A DNA stretch of 43,675 bases from Bacillota bacterium (GTDB lineage Bacteria > Bacillota > Thermosediminibacteria > Thermosediminibacterales > Tepidanaerobacteraceae): the NCBI GenBank assembly GCA_023622055.1, contig JAMNZY010000229.1, positions 1-43,675 on the forward strand, read 5' to 3'. Shown here in pieces: positions 1 to 9,715 of this stretch; the first letter of the stretch is position 1; the number at the start of each line of letters is the position of its first letter. A program made the translations under genes and the position numbers. Below the pieces are notes generated by a model. It was not told the DNA's origin. It saw nothing but the letters and a program-made list of their open reading frames with translations, and searched no databases.

Positions 1-440
1 ACTTTTCGAACATCTTCAAAATTAGTATTTTCCATTGGATCTAAGTCAAAAATGATATAGTCGGGATTTTCCAGGGAAGAGGTCCTGGAAAGCCATGGAT
101 GAAGTTCCAAGGAAGCTTGGTTTGCAGCCCATATTAAACTCTTAACATCGTTTATTATCACATATTCTGTTATATTACCTTCACTAGACTCAATTTTAAA
201 AGTCTTAAGCCACTTTGGAGCATAATAGGGCACATTTTTTTGATAAAAGGCTTTGCCGTAAATCCCATCTGGATATCTGGTAAAAACCATAGGCCTGTCT
301 TTTAAATGTGGCAGAATTACGGGGGCCATTTCCACATAGTATTTTATGAAATCTGCTTTTGTAATGTTATCGTCAGGCCACAGGGGTTTAGATAGATTTG
401 TGAGTTTAAGTTCTTCATCTTCTAACAATATTTGCGGCAC
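1..440 (-). CDS. LigD-type NHEJ polymerase/primase domain protein (partial, runs off the left edge)
   Basis: Not in the ORF track. Reverse complement from a GTG at 440 reads VPQILLEDEELKLTNLSKPLWPDDNITKADFIKYYVEMAPVILPHLKDRPMVFTRYPDGIYGKAFYQKNVPYYAPKWLK..., then ...DYIIFDLDPMENTNFEDVRK; typical LigD polymerase-domain motifs. AGGTGA RBS upstream. Confidence 0.85.
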   Translation of the reverse strand, partial: MPQILLEDEELKLTNLSKPLWPDDNITKADFIKYYVEMAPVILPHLKDRPMVFTRYPDGIYGKAFYQKNVPYYAPKWLKTFKIESSEGNITEYVIINDVKSLIWAANQASLELHPWLSRTSSLENPDYIIFDLDPMENTNFEDVRK

Positions 441-557
441 TATATCACCTACACATCATTATATACCAATTTGATTATGTGTTAAAGTATTGGAACTTGC
501 AGAATGTAGTAAACTAATTTAAAACAGTTTTTCAGAAAACCACTTAAGGGTGATTTT

Positions 558-1478
558 ATGGTAAAACCTTTTGTCCCTTTTTTGCCCATGGAGCCAAAAA
601 TATGCCGAAAGCCTTTCGATGACATAAATACCGGTTTTCAGGTAAAGTGGGATGGCGTAAGAATATTAGCTCACATAAAAGATGGCCAAGTTCAGCTATA
701 TAACCGCAAAAAAAATGTAAAAACATCTCAATACCCTGAAATAGTCCATAAATTAAAATCTCTAATAAATGAAGATATTATTTTAGATGGGGAAATGGTT
801 GCACTAAAAGACGGCAAACCGAATTTCCTCCAGATAATAAGGAGAGATTTTGCGAAAGATTTGGCTACCATCAAGTATCTTGCTAAAAAAATACCGGTAA
901 CGTATGTGGTATTTGACATTGTGTTTTACAGGAATGAAGCCCTAACTACATGTTCTTTTAAATATCGAGATGAACTTTTAAAATCCCTAATTCCCTCCAA
1001 AGATCCAATCGCAGTAACAGATACAGTTTACAATAGTGGTACTGCACTTTTTTCTGTTGTAAAAGAGGCAGACCTGGAGGGCATTGTTGCCAAAAAGCTA
1101 GATAGCCCATACAGAATTGGTCAAAAACACTCAGATTGGCTTAAAATCAAAAACTTAAAGCTCTTTACTGCAATCATCGGCGGATTTGTCCACGAGGGCA
1201 GAGAAGTGAGATCTTTGTTCCTAGGAGTATTTCAAGGCCAGGATTTTGTATATGTGGGAAGGGCCGGCAGCGGCCTAAATCAGGAAACGGCATCATTGCT
1301 TTTTGATAAATTAAATAAAATAAAGACAGAATTCTGCCCTTTTATCCAGCCCTTGCCAATTGACATAAAGGAGCAGGTGTGTTGGGTTAAGCCCAGGATT
1401 GAAGTGGTGGTGGAATATATGGAATTTACAGAGGATGGATTGATTCGTCATCCCGTAATAAAACAGGTAAACTTCTAA
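558..1478 (+). CDS. ATP-dependent DNA ligase (LigD ligase-domain/LigC type)
   Basis: ORF with FQVKWDGVRILAHI (ligase Kx(D/N)G motif), LDGEMVAL and EGIVAKKLDSPYRIGQKHSDWLKIK motifs; adjacent to Ku and LigD polymerase. Confidence 0.92.
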   Translation: MVKPFVPFLPMEPKICRKPFDDINTGFQVKWDGVRILAHIKDGQVQLYNRKKNVKTSQYPEIVHKLKSLINEDIILDGEMVALKDGKPNFLQIIRRDFAKDLATIKYLAKKIPVTYVVFDIVFYRNEALTTCSFKYRDELLKSLIPSKDPIAVTDTVYNSGTALFSVVKEADLEGIVAKKLDSPYRIGQKHSDWLKIKNLKLFTAIIGGFVHEGREVRSLFLGVFQGQDFVYVGRAGSGLNQETASLLFDKLNKIKTEFCPFIQPLPIDIKEQVCWVKPRIEVVVEYMEFTEDGLIRHPVIKQVNF

Positions 1479-2306
1479 TTACACGCCGCCGGCAACTTTT
1501 TCCTTTCTTCTACCCTTAGAAGGCTCTTTTGTCTTTTTGGCTTTTTCTGCCAGTTCCAGACTGGCCTTTAATGCTTCCATTAAATCTACAACTTTTCCTT
1601 CTTGTGGCGTCGGTGTAGTTACTTCTTCTCCCTCTATTTTTGCCTGAATTATGTCAATAAGGGCCTGCCTGTAGTCATCGGTGTATTTTTCCGGTTCAAA
1701 ACTAGTGGATAATGATTCTACCAGCTGTACAGCCATTTCAATCTCTTTTTCATTGAGTTTAACATTTTGCTGTACAGGCACTTCTTCCACGTTTCTAACT
1801 TCATCAGGATAAAACATAGTCTCCATTACCAAGTGCCTTTCTCCATAAGGCCTAATACATGCCAAACTTTGTTTTGAGCGTATAACAACTTTGGCAATGG
1901 CGATTTTGCCCCCTTCCTCCATAGCCTTTCTCAGCAATACATATGCCTTTTGACCCGTTTCTTCAGGACCTAAAAAATAGGAATTGCCGAAATATATGGG
2001 GTCTATATCTGCTAAATTAACAAAATCAATAATATCAATGGTCCTGGTGGTTTCATCAGGGATGCTCTCTAAATCTTTATCCTCTATAATTACATATCTG
2101 CCTTTTTCAAACTCGTAGCCCCTGGCAATCTCATCTTCTTCCACTTTACGATTGCAGGTTGTGCACACTTTTTGGTAGCTTATAGGTGTCCCACACTGGC
2201 GATGGATTTGGCGAAAACCTATCCTCTTATTTTCAGTGGCCGCATACATTTTTATGGGCACATTTATTAATCCAAAACTTATGGAGCCACGCCACATGGC
2301 ACGCAT
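1479..2306 (-). CDS. ku: Ku protein, bacterial NHEJ
   Basis: MRAMWRGSISFGLINVPIKMYAATE... is the classic bacterial Ku N-terminus. The track start at 2327 is probably too long; MRAMW is at 2306. Confidence 0.95.
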   Translation of the reverse strand: MRAMWRGSISFGLINVPIKMYAATENKRIGFRQIHRQCGTPISYQKVCTTCNRKVEEDEIARGYEFEKGRYVIIEDKDLESIPDETTRTIDIIDFVNLADIDPIYFGNSYFLGPEETGQKAYVLLRKAMEEGGKIAIAKVVIRSKQSLACIRPYGERHLVMETMFYPDEVRNVEEVPVQQNVKLNEKEIEMAVQLVESLSTSFEPEKYTDDYRQALIDIIQAKIEGEEVTTPTPQEGKVVDLMEALKASLELAEKAKKTKEPSKGRRKEKVAGGV

Positions 2307-2414
2307 TGCATTCACCTCTTGTTTCATTAATAAAAACGGTGCTATTTAATATTATTGGTAAAAGGTCCATGAAATTATTATTATAACTTCGTATTTTGTG
2401 GGAAATATAATATT

Positions 2415-2476
2415 ACCTGTTGATAACTAGCGAGGTACTTCACTCTATTGGTATCGATAGTTAGTTATCAACAGGT
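2415..2476. repeat. Perfect 15-bp inverted repeat in the Ku/purK divergent intergenic region
   Basis: ACCTGTTGATAACTA (2415-2429) and TAGTTATCAACAGGT (2462-2476). Confidence 0.85.
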
Positions 2477-2552
2477 TTTGCTTTTATTTAAAATTTGTCC
2501 CAAATTTGTGATATAATACTTCCAAATTAATAGTTTCAGGAGGTCAATTCCT

Positions 2553-3695
2553 ATGCCAAATCCAATGGATTATAAAATTGGAATAATCGGCGGTGGTCAG
2601 TTAGGCAAAATGCTGGCCCAGGAGGCAAGAAAATTTAACTTTTCCGTAACCGTGTTAGATCCTACGCCTCAGTGCCCTGCATATTCCTTAGTTGACAAAC
2701 AAATTGTGGCTGGATTTTACGATGATGAGAAAATCCGCGAGCTGGTTGTAAACAGCCATATTACAACCTTTGAAATTGAGCATATAAGCACTAAAGTGCT
2801 AAAGGAGCTTCAGGCTATGGGGCATAAAATATATCCCTCTCCTGAAGTCCTGGAAATAATACAAGATAAGGCAAAACAAAAACAAATGTTGGACAAGTAC
2901 GGCATACCCACTGCCCGCTGGTCTCTTGTAGAAGGGGACTTAGATGAGGCAGCAAGGAATTTTGGCATGCCTGCAGTTCAAAAAGCTCGAAAAGGGGGCT
3001 ATGACGGCCGGGGCGTTTTTGTAATTGAAAAGCCTCAGGACATAGCAAATGCCCTGGAAGTAGAATCTTTCCTGGAAGAACTGGTCCCTGTAGAAAAGGA
3101 ACTGGCTGTTATGGTGGCCAGGAGCATTAATGGTGAGATAAAATGCTATCCTGTAGTGGAAATGACCTTTGACAGCAAGGCAAATATATGTGACGATACT
3201 GTGGCTCCTGCGCGAATTGAGGAATCCATAAAAAAAGAAGCTGAAGATTTGGCCATCAGATGTGTAAAAGCATTAGACGGCGTAGGGATTTTCGGTGTGG
3301 AGATGTTTTTGACAAAGGACAAGAGGGTCTTAGTCAATGAAATTGCCCCAAGACCCCACAACTCCGGCCATTACACCATAGAAGCCTGTGTTACCTCTCA
3401 ATTTGAACAGCATTTAAGGGCCATCACCGGTTTGCCTTTAGGTTCCACAGATCTCATAATGCCAGCAGTAATGGTTAATCTCCTTGGAGCAGAAGGTTAT
3501 CAAGGTAAGCCCTATTTTGAAGGGGTTAATGAGATACTTAAAATTCCAGGAGTTAACTTACATATATATGGAAAAAAGGAGACCAAACCTTATAGGAAAA
3601 TGGGCCATGTAACTATTGTGGACAAAAATCTTGATGATGCTTTAGAGAAAGCAAAGATAGTTAAGGAAACTATAAGAGTGGTTTCGGAGGGATAA
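2553..3695 (+). CDS. purK: 5-(carboxyamino)imidazole ribonucleotide synthase
   Basis: [33 protein letters not shown]-grasp motifs, followed by purE. Confidence 0.95.
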   Translation: MPNPMDYKIGIIGGGQLGKMLAQEARKFNFSVTVLDPTPQCPAYSLVDKQIVAGFYDDEKIRELVVNSHITTFEIEHISTKVLKELQAMGHKIYPSPEVLEIIQDKAKQKQMLDKYGIPTARWSLVEGDLDEAARNFGMPAVQKARKGGYDGRGVFVIEKPQDIANALEVESFLEELVPVEKELAVMVARSINGEIKCYPVVEMTFDSKANICDDTVAPARIEESIKKEAEDLAIRCVKALDGVGIFGVEMFLTKDKRVLVNEIAPRPHNSGHYTIEACVTSQFEQHLRAITGLPLGSTDLIMPAVMVNLLGAEGYQGKPYFEGVNEILKIPGVNLHIYGKKETKPYRKMGHVTIVDKNLDDALEKAKIVKETIRVVSEG

Positions 3696-3697
3696 AA

Positions 3698-4213
3698 ATG
3701 AAGGACAATGTTTTAGTGGGAATTATCATGGGAAGCGACTCTGACCTTCCAGTAATGGAGGAAGCTGCCAAAGTTCTAGATGAGTTTGGCGTAAAGTACG
3801 AAATAACTATTGTCTCAGCCCACAGGACCCCTGAGCGGATGTTTGACTATGCCAAAAGTGCTCAGTCAAGGGGAATTGAAGTAATTATAGCCGGAGCAGG
3901 AGGCGCTGCCCACCTTCCGGGTATGGTAGCAGCAATTACTCCCCTTCCTGTCATCGGCGTACCTGTTAAAACGTCTACTTTAAACGGTCTTGATTCACTG
4001 CTTTCCATCGTCCAAATGCCAGGAGGAGTTCCGGTAGCTACTGTGGCAATAAACAATGCGAAAAATGCCGGCTTGCTTGCCCTTGAAATACTGGGCATCA
4101 AATACTCTGAAATTCAGGAAAAAGTGCAAAAATACAAAGACAATATGAGGGATGAGGTACTTGCCAAAGCTAAAAAACTTGAAAACACAGGGTATAAAAA
4201 TTATATTAAATGA
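3698..4213 (+). CDS. purE: 5-(carboxyamino)imidazole ribonucleotide mutase
   Basis: [17 protein letters not shown]...[13 protein letters not shown]...[12 protein letters not shown]. Confidence 0.97.
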   Translation: MKDNVLVGIIMGSDSDLPVMEEAAKVLDEFGVKYEITIVSAHRTPERMFDYAKSAQSRGIEVIIAGAGGAAHLPGMVAAITPLPVIGVPVKTSTLNGLDSLLSIVQMPGGVPVATVAINNAKNAGLLALEILGIKYSEIQEKVQKYKDNMRDEVLAKAKKLENTGYKNYIK

Positions 4214-4233
4214 GGACATTCTTTTTTGTAGTA

Positions 4234-4276
4234 AAATAGCTGCTGCAAAGACAATTTAACTTTGCAGCAGCTATTT
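4234..4276. terminator. Bidirectional intrinsic terminator between convergent purE and the activase gene
   Basis: AAATAGCTGCTGCAAAG...CTTTGCAGCAGCTATTT perfect 17-bp stem. Confidence 0.85.
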
Positions 4277-4297
4277 AAAATATAGTAAATAGACTAT

Positions 4298-5260
4298 TTA
4301 CGCCACAGTATTTTCTACTACTTTCCACTTGTTGCACCTATCTCCCCACCGGGCAATAACTTTTCCTTCCATTTTGATATTTACCACTTCGCAGTGATTA
4401 GGACAGCCATTGCATTCAAAGCTGTCAGCTGTAAAATTGATGTCAGAAAGGCCAAATCCCTTAAACCGGGTTTTGGAAACTTGAGCATCTTTAGCCAGCA
4501 GTGCTGCACCTAAAGCGCCCATTACGTCATAATGCTTTGGTATATATATCTCTTCCCCAAGGGCATCTTCAAAAGCTGCCTTCATACCTGCATTAGCTGC
4601 CACTCCACCCTGAAAAACTATGCGAGGCCTAATTTCTTTTCCCTTAGCAATATTGTTAAGATAGTTTCTCACCAGTGCTTCACATAAACCCCGGATAATG
4701 TCTTCAGGTCTGTGTCCTAACTGCTGCTTGTGCACCATGTCCGATTCAGCAAAAACTGCGCATCTACCGGCTATGCGGACAGGATTTTTTGACTTTAACG
4801 CGTAATTGCCAAATTCTTCAATGGGAATATTTAATCTATTTGCCTGTTGATCCAAAAAGGAACCAGTTCCAGCGGCACAGACGGTATTCATGGCAAAGTC
4901 TGTAACCACACCATCTCTAATAATGATAATTTTGGAATCCTGACCCCCTATTTCAAGGACTGTTTGCACATCGGGGACTTCTCGTAGTGTTGCAACGGCA
5001 TGGGCTGTTATCTCATTTTTAACCACGTCGGCACCAACGATGACACCGGCCAGGTTTCGACCGCTGCCCGTAGCCCCTACTCCCCGCACATCCCAATCGC
5101 CTTTATTTTTAGATGCCAGTTTTCTCATACCTACCTGGACAGCTTTTATGGGATTGCCCTGGGTCCTTATGTATATAGATTCCTGTACATTTTCCTCTTC
5201 ATCGATTAACACAAGATTAGTACTGACTGAACCCACATCAACACCTAAGTAATACGCCAA
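4298..5260 (-). CDS. 2-hydroxyacyl-CoA dehydratase activase (BcrAD/BadF/BadG ATPase family)
   Basis: MAYYLGVDVGSVSTNLVLIDEE..., GGQDSKIIIIRDG, NTVCAAGTGSFLDQQA, FQGGVAANAGMKAAFE; C-terminal Cys motif. Confidence 0.9.
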   Translation of the reverse strand: MAYYLGVDVGSVSTNLVLIDEEENVQESIYIRTQGNPIKAVQVGMRKLASKNKGDWDVRGVGATGSGRNLAGVIVGADVVKNEITAHAVATLREVPDVQTVLEIGGQDSKIIIIRDGVVTDFAMNTVCAAGTGSFLDQQANRLNIPIEEFGNYALKSKNPVRIAGRCAVFAESDMVHKQQLGHRPEDIIRGLCEALVRNYLNNIAKGKEIRPRIVFQGGVAANAGMKAAFEDALGEEIYIPKHYDVMGALGAALLAKDAQVSKTRFKGFGLSDINFTADSFECNGCPNHCEVVNIKMEGKVIARWGDRCNKWKVVENTVA

Positions 5261-6388
5261 TTAAGCCATCTCCTTTGCTACTTGTGGTTTTACCGCAAAA
5301 GACTTGGTTCGTCTGCGCTTGGCCCTTAGCAAATCCACAAATGCTTCTATACGAGTTCTAAGGCCTTCTTTTCCCGTTTGCTCATCCAGACTTATAGTCA
5401 AGAAACCTATTTTGTGGTCTCTGCATACTGTGGGCAAGATGCTTTTTGCTACGATTTCAGGTATACAGGTAAAAGGAGAAAGCTGAATTACTCCATCGAA
5501 CCCCCTCTTTGCAAAGAGTATTGCATTGCCTACAGATTCCCTACCATGACCGCCGCACATTTCCTTAAAGTAAGGAGCAGCTGTCTTTTTAACATCCCGC
5601 TCGCCAGCCATGTGAAATAAGTCCATCACTGCATTGGATATAGTATAATCTGAAAGAAACATAGATCTTTCTACATAAACTCCTAGGTCACCTAACATCT
5701 CCTCAATTTCTAAATTTGAGGAGGGTTCAAGGAGGACATATATTTCTCCTACTATACCAATTTTAATAGGCTCATAATCCCTTTTTTCTATATTATCATA
5801 TAAAAGTTCACATTCCCTTTCTATTTCTCTCAAATCCCCGTATTTTTCCGCAGATGCGATCATGTCCACACACTTTTTGTAAACTTTAGTAGCTTCACCT
5901 TTTTTCACTTCTACAGGGCGGACTTTGTGAGATAGACGCTCCACTTTGTCAAGGAGCACTAATTGCTTCCAAACGAATTTCGTAATATTTATATAATCTC
6001 TCCAAGTGAGGGGAGCATTTATCAGCTTTTTTATGTTGTAGAGCAAATCTCTAAAGTGCCTTCCAGGTGGTTCTAATGTAATCATCTCAAATTCATATCC
6101 CAAATCTTTTAATATCTTTTCCTGAAGGGTTGTATAAAGGCCTGCCCTACATGGGCCTACGCCTCCTGATGACACAAGAGTATCTGCTCCTGCTTCAAGG
6201 ACTTGGACAAAAGTGCCTAATACAATCTTAAAGGGATAACAGGCAAATTCGGGAGCGAATTTTGTCCCAAAGCTTATGGTTTCTTCCGTGGGCTTTGGAG
6301 GAATTACTACTTCATTTCCAAAAGACGTCAACAATTTTTTGAAAGGAATGTAAGATGTCCCCATATAAGGAAATGAAACCTTTCTCAT
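5261..6388 (-). CDS. Acyl-CoA dehydratase activase-related protein (COG3581/DUF2229-like)
   Basis: MRKVSFPYMGTSYIPFKKLL...FAPEFACYPFKIVLGTF...MCGGHGRESVGNAILFAKRGFDGVIQLSPFTCIPEIVAKSILP...ISLDEQTGKEGLRTRIEAFVDLL. Confidence 0.8.
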   Translation of the reverse strand: MRKVSFPYMGTSYIPFKKLLTSFGNEVVIPPKPTEETISFGTKFAPEFACYPFKIVLGTFVQVLEAGADTLVSSGGVGPCRAGLYTTLQEKILKDLGYEFEMITLEPPGRHFRDLLYNIKKLINAPLTWRDYINITKFVWKQLVLLDKVERLSHKVRPVEVKKGEATKVYKKCVDMIASAEKYGDLREIERECELLYDNIEKRDYEPIKIGIVGEIYVLLEPSSNLEIEEMLGDLGVYVERSMFLSDYTISNAVMDLFHMAGERDVKKTAAPYFKEMCGGHGRESVGNAILFAKRGFDGVIQLSPFTCIPEIVAKSILPTVCRDHKIGFLTISLDEQTGKEGLRTRIEAFVDLLRAKRRRTKSFAVKPQVAKEMA

Positions 6389-7344
6389 GCCAATGCCGCC
6401 TCTTTCTTAGCTTTCTTGATTTTTAGCATATCAACAAAGGCTTCCAGTCTTGTATTTAGACCTTCTTGACCTGTGTGTTCATCAATGGTTACCGTTAGGA
6501 ACGGCATATTATACTTTTTAGCATCAATTTCCATTAGTTTATCTACAATAAAATCAGGACCACAGCCAAAAGCTGTGACGTGTATTATACCATCCACACT
6601 TCCCTTTTCAAATAAGCTGTAAGCCGTTCTTATCACTTCATTGCTGAAAGTCCAAAACAAGTTTTTTCTAATCTTGCCCACCTGTTTTTGCTTATCTTCT
6701 TTAGCAATCATTTCAGGAGTAACCACGTATACTCCCATGTCAATGAGCTTTTTGATAAGGTCAAGACTCAAATAGGGATCATATAATATGTATGGGTACC
6801 CCACCACTGCAAGGGTTATGGCTTTGTTCTTTTTTTGACCCACAATTCCCAAAGGAGGAATTCCCCCTTGCAAAAATTGATGGGCATAATTTTTCAAACT
6901 TAGACATGCCTTCAAATATGCGTTATAAGCCTTAAAGAATCCTTTTTTGAACCTCCTGGCCAATTTCATGCAAAGCTTGAAAAGCTCAAATCTGCTCTTT
7001 TTTAAATCAATCCGCACTTCCAGCATGTTTTTTAATTTTGGTATGGAGCAAATTACCATATCAGGCAAACCCAAAAATTTGGGACAAAAGGTGGCCTCAT
7101 GATTGACACTCACAAGTCTTGGCACAAAGACATAATCTACCCGATTCATGAGATTTCTGACATGGCCATGGAATAATTTCAGAGGAACACAGGCATCGGT
7201 GATGGTATCTTCAATACCCAAATCCATAATTTCCTTGGTGGTTTCATCTGACACTACTACCTCAAGGCCTAATTTCTCAAAAAATGTGGTAAAAAAGGGG
7301 TAGTATGCATAGTAAGCCAGTGCTCTTGGAATGCCAATTTTCAT
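6385..7344 (-). CDS. Acyl-CoA dehydratase activase-related protein (DUF2229-like)
   Basis: MKIGIPRALAYYAYYPFFTTFFEKLGLEVVVS...DACVPLKLFHGHVRNL...VTIDEHTGQEGLNTRLEAFVDML; 4-bp overlap with the downstream gene. Confidence 0.8.
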   Translation of the reverse strand: MKIGIPRALAYYAYYPFFTTFFEKLGLEVVVSDETTKEIMDLGIEDTITDACVPLKLFHGHVRNLMNRVDYVFVPRLVSVNHEATFCPKFLGLPDMVICSIPKLKNMLEVRIDLKKSRFELFKLCMKLARRFKKGFFKAYNAYLKACLSLKNYAHQFLQGGIPPLGIVGQKKNKAITLAVVGYPYILYDPYLSLDLIKKLIDMGVYVVTPEMIAKEDKQKQVGKIRKNLFWTFSNEVIRTAYSLFEKGSVDGIIHVTAFGCGPDFIVDKLMEIDAKKYNMPFLTVTIDEHTGQEGLNTRLEAFVDMLKIKKAKKEAALA

Positions 7345-7413
7345 GCTATCACTCCTCTATATGCGTTAATTACAAGTTTTAATGGAGGAGCACAAATCTA
7401 GAGTTGAATTTGC

Positions 7414-7451
7414 AAAAGGACGGAAAATGTGGATACACGTTCCGCCCTTTT
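7414..7451 (-). terminator. Intrinsic terminator downstream of the NfnB-like gene
   Basis: AAAAGGACGGAA...TTCCGCCCTTTT inverted repeat just past the stop at 7472. Confidence 0.7.
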
Positions 7452-7471
7452 AAAAAATATATTTGTGGAAT

Positions 7472-8875
7472 TTATTTGTTCTGCAAATACTCGTGAATAG
7501 ATTGAGCGGCTTTTTTGCCGGCACCCATAGCCAAAATAACTGTAGCTGCTCCAGTAACTATGTCTCCTCCTGCCCAGACTCCTTCCTTTGATGTCTTGCC
7601 GTTTTCATCTGTTTCTATATATCCGTATTTGTTGAGCTTTATCCCTTCTGTTGCCCTAATTAATAGCGGATTGGGGCCAGTGCCAATTGAGATGATTACT
7701 GTATCCATATCCAGGATAAACTCAGAACCCTCTATTGGAACAGGTCTACGCCTACCTGAAGCATCTGGCTCTCCAAGTTCCATTTGAATACATTCTATAC
7801 CTTTAACCCATCCCTTTTCATCGCCTATTATGCGGATGGGATTTGTCAAAAATTTGAAGATGATACCTTCTTCTTTGGCATGTTCAACTTCTTCTTTTCT
7901 GGCAGGCATTTCTTCTTCTGAGCGGCGATAAATTACATATACCTCTTCAGCACCCATTCTAAGGGCAGAACGGGCAGCATCCATTGCCACATTTCCCCCA
8001 CCTACAACAGCCACTTTTTTCCCAACTTTAACAGGAGTGTCGGTTTCAGGGAAATTATATGCTTTCATAAGATTTATTCTTGTTAAAAATTCATTTGCCG
8101 AGTAAACTCCCAGATAATTTTCTCCTGGGATGTTCATGAATCTAGGCAGACCTGCACCGGTTCCTATAAACACAGCATCATAACCTTCTTTTTCTAAAAG
8201 GTCATCTACCGTTAGAACTTGACCCATTACCATGTTAGTCTTAACTTCTACTCCCAGCTTTTTTATAAACTCTACTTCTTGTTTTACTATTGCTTTAGGC
8301 AGCCTAAATTCAGGTATACCGTAAATCAAGACTCCTCCTGGTTCATGAAAGGCCTCAAAGACTGTAACCTCATAGCCCAGTTTTGCCAAATCTCCTGCAC
8401 AAGTAAGACCTGCCGGTCCTGAACCGATAACAGCTACCTTTTTCTGACGAGATACTGGTTTTTCAGGAACCTTTGTGCCCTGCTCTCGCTCCCAGTCAGC
8501 TGCAAACCTCTCTAAACGTCCTATAGCAACCGGTTCACCTCTTTTGCCAAGGACACATCTTTTTTCGCATTGTTCTTCTTGGGGGCATACGCGACCACAT
8601 ACGGCAGGAAGACTGTTTGTCTCTTTTATAACTTTAATGGCACTTTCAAAGTCCTCTTCAACAATATGTTTGATAAAGTGAGGAATCTTAACGTGCACCG
8701 GACAACCTTCCATACAGGTTGGGTTTTTACAGTTCAAGCAGCGCCGGGCTTCATTGATTGCCTCTTCCACCCTGTATCCTAATGCTACTTCATTAAAATT
8801 TCTGCCCCGCTCTTTAGGGTCTTGCACCGGCATAGGTGTTTTAGTTTTGCTGCGATTTATTGATGACATTTGCAA
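7472..8875 (-). CDS. nfnB: NADPH-dependent glutamate-synthase-like oxidoreductase; probably NfnB (NADH-dependent reduced ferredoxin:NADP+ oxidoreductase subunit B)
   Basis: GltD-family Cys clusters CLNCKNPTCMEGCPVHVKIP..., two Rossmann motifs (VAVIGSGPAGLTCAGDLA; VAVVGGGNVAMDAAR); directly follows an NfnA-like gene. Confidence 0.85.
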   Translation of the reverse strand: MQMSSINRSKTKTPMPVQDPKERGRNFNEVALGYRVEEAINEARRCLNCKNPTCMEGCPVHVKIPHFIKHIVEEDFESAIKVIKETNSLPAVCGRVCPQEEQCEKRCVLGKRGEPVAIGRLERFAADWEREQGTKVPEKPVSRQKKVAVIGSGPAGLTCAGDLAKLGYEVTVFEAFHEPGGVLIYGIPEFRLPKAIVKQEVEFIKKLGVEVKTNMVMGQVLTVDDLLEKEGYDAVFIGTGAGLPRFMNIPGENYLGVYSANEFLTRINLMKAYNFPETDTPVKVGKKVAVVGGGNVAMDAARSALRMGAEEVYVIYRRSEEEMPARKEEVEHAKEEGIIFKFLTNPIRIIGDEKGWVKGIECIQMELGEPDASGRRRPVPIEGSEFILDMDTVIISIGTGPNPLLIRATEGIKLNKYGYIETDENGKTSKEGVWAGGDIVTGAATVILAMGAGKKAAQSIHEYLQNK

Positions 8876-9699
8876 CTACCCCCTTCATGCCTGTCTAATG
8901 CTAATTTTTCTTCATCCTTGTATGTTTCCAGGCGCTTTATGAGTTCATCAAAATCCACTTTATGACCATCAAAGGCCGGTCCATCAACGCAGGCGAATTT
9001 CACTTCTCCTCCTACAGTTACCCTGCAGCATCCACACATTCCTGTACCGTCAACCATTATGGGATTGAGACTAACCATGGTGGGAATGCCGTATGGTTTT
9101 GTTATCTCAGATCCAATTTTCATCAATATTGGAGGTCCTATGATGATAATCTCGTCAAATTTTTCCCCTTGCTCCAGAAGTTCCTTAAGCACTACTGTGA
9201 CAAAGCCATGCCGTCCTTTTGAACCATCATCTGTACAAACAAACATCCTGTCACTGACTGCTTTTATCTCATCTTCCATTATCAGCATATCGGCATTTCT
9301 GGCTCCAATAATGCTGGTAACTTCCACACCATTTTCTTTGAGGAGTTTTAGTTTTGGGTAAAGAGGTGCAACTCCTAGGCCTCCCCCTACTCCTAAGACC
9401 TTTTTGCGGCCAGTAAAATCCACTGCCTCGCCGAGAGGGCCTACGAAATCTGCAATGCTGTCTCCTGCCTGAAGGGTCCCCAATTCTTTAGTGGTTTTGC
9501 CAACTTCCTGAAACACGATAGTCACAGTGCCATTTTCCCTATCGAAGTCAGCGATTGTAAGAGGAATTCTTTCGCCGCCTTCTTTAATGCGAAGGATGAT
9601 AAATTGTCCTGGCTGGGCTTTTTGAGCTACCAGTGGTGCATCTATCACAAATTGTTTGATAGATGGTGCTAATACTTTTTTGTCTAATATTTTGAACAT
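8857..9699 (-). CDS. nfnA: NfnA-like FAD/NAD(P)-binding subunit (sulfide dehydrogenase/PyrK family)
   Basis: MFKILDKKVLAPSIKQFVIDAPLVAQKAQPGQFIILRI...; C-terminal 2Fe-2S motif MVDGTGMCGCCRVTVGGEVKFACVDGP. The start at 9699 follows AGGAGG; the track start at 9771 is too long. Confidence 0.87.
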   Translation of the reverse strand: MFKILDKKVLAPSIKQFVIDAPLVAQKAQPGQFIILRIKEGGERIPLTIADFDRENGTVTIVFQEVGKTTKELGTLQAGDSIADFVGPLGEAVDFTGRKKVLGVGGGLGVAPLYPKLKLLKENGVEVTSIIGARNADMLIMEDEIKAVSDRMFVCTDDGSKGRHGFVTVVLKELLEQGEKFDEIIIIGPPILMKIGSEITKPYGIPTMVSLNPIMVDGTGMCGCCRVTVGGEVKFACVDGPAFDGHKVDFDELIKRLETYKDEEKLALDRHEGGSCKCHQ

Positions 9700-9715
9700 T
9701 TCTAACCTCCTGTAC

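Noticed and set aside
728-919. Short antisense ORF inside the ligase gene (and similar 60-150 aa ORFs opposite nearly every long gene)
   Set aside because: They overlap well-supported genes on the other strand, lack credible RBS/domain content, and look like shadow ORFs.
2462-2476. DnaA box/replication origin signal (TTATCAACA)
   Set aside because: One mismatch to the DnaA box in an isolated palindrome, with no cluster of boxes or dnaA/dnaN genes.
2400-2552. Purine riboswitch upstream of purK
   Set aside because: The conserved purine aptamer core is not visible; only an inverted repeat is present.
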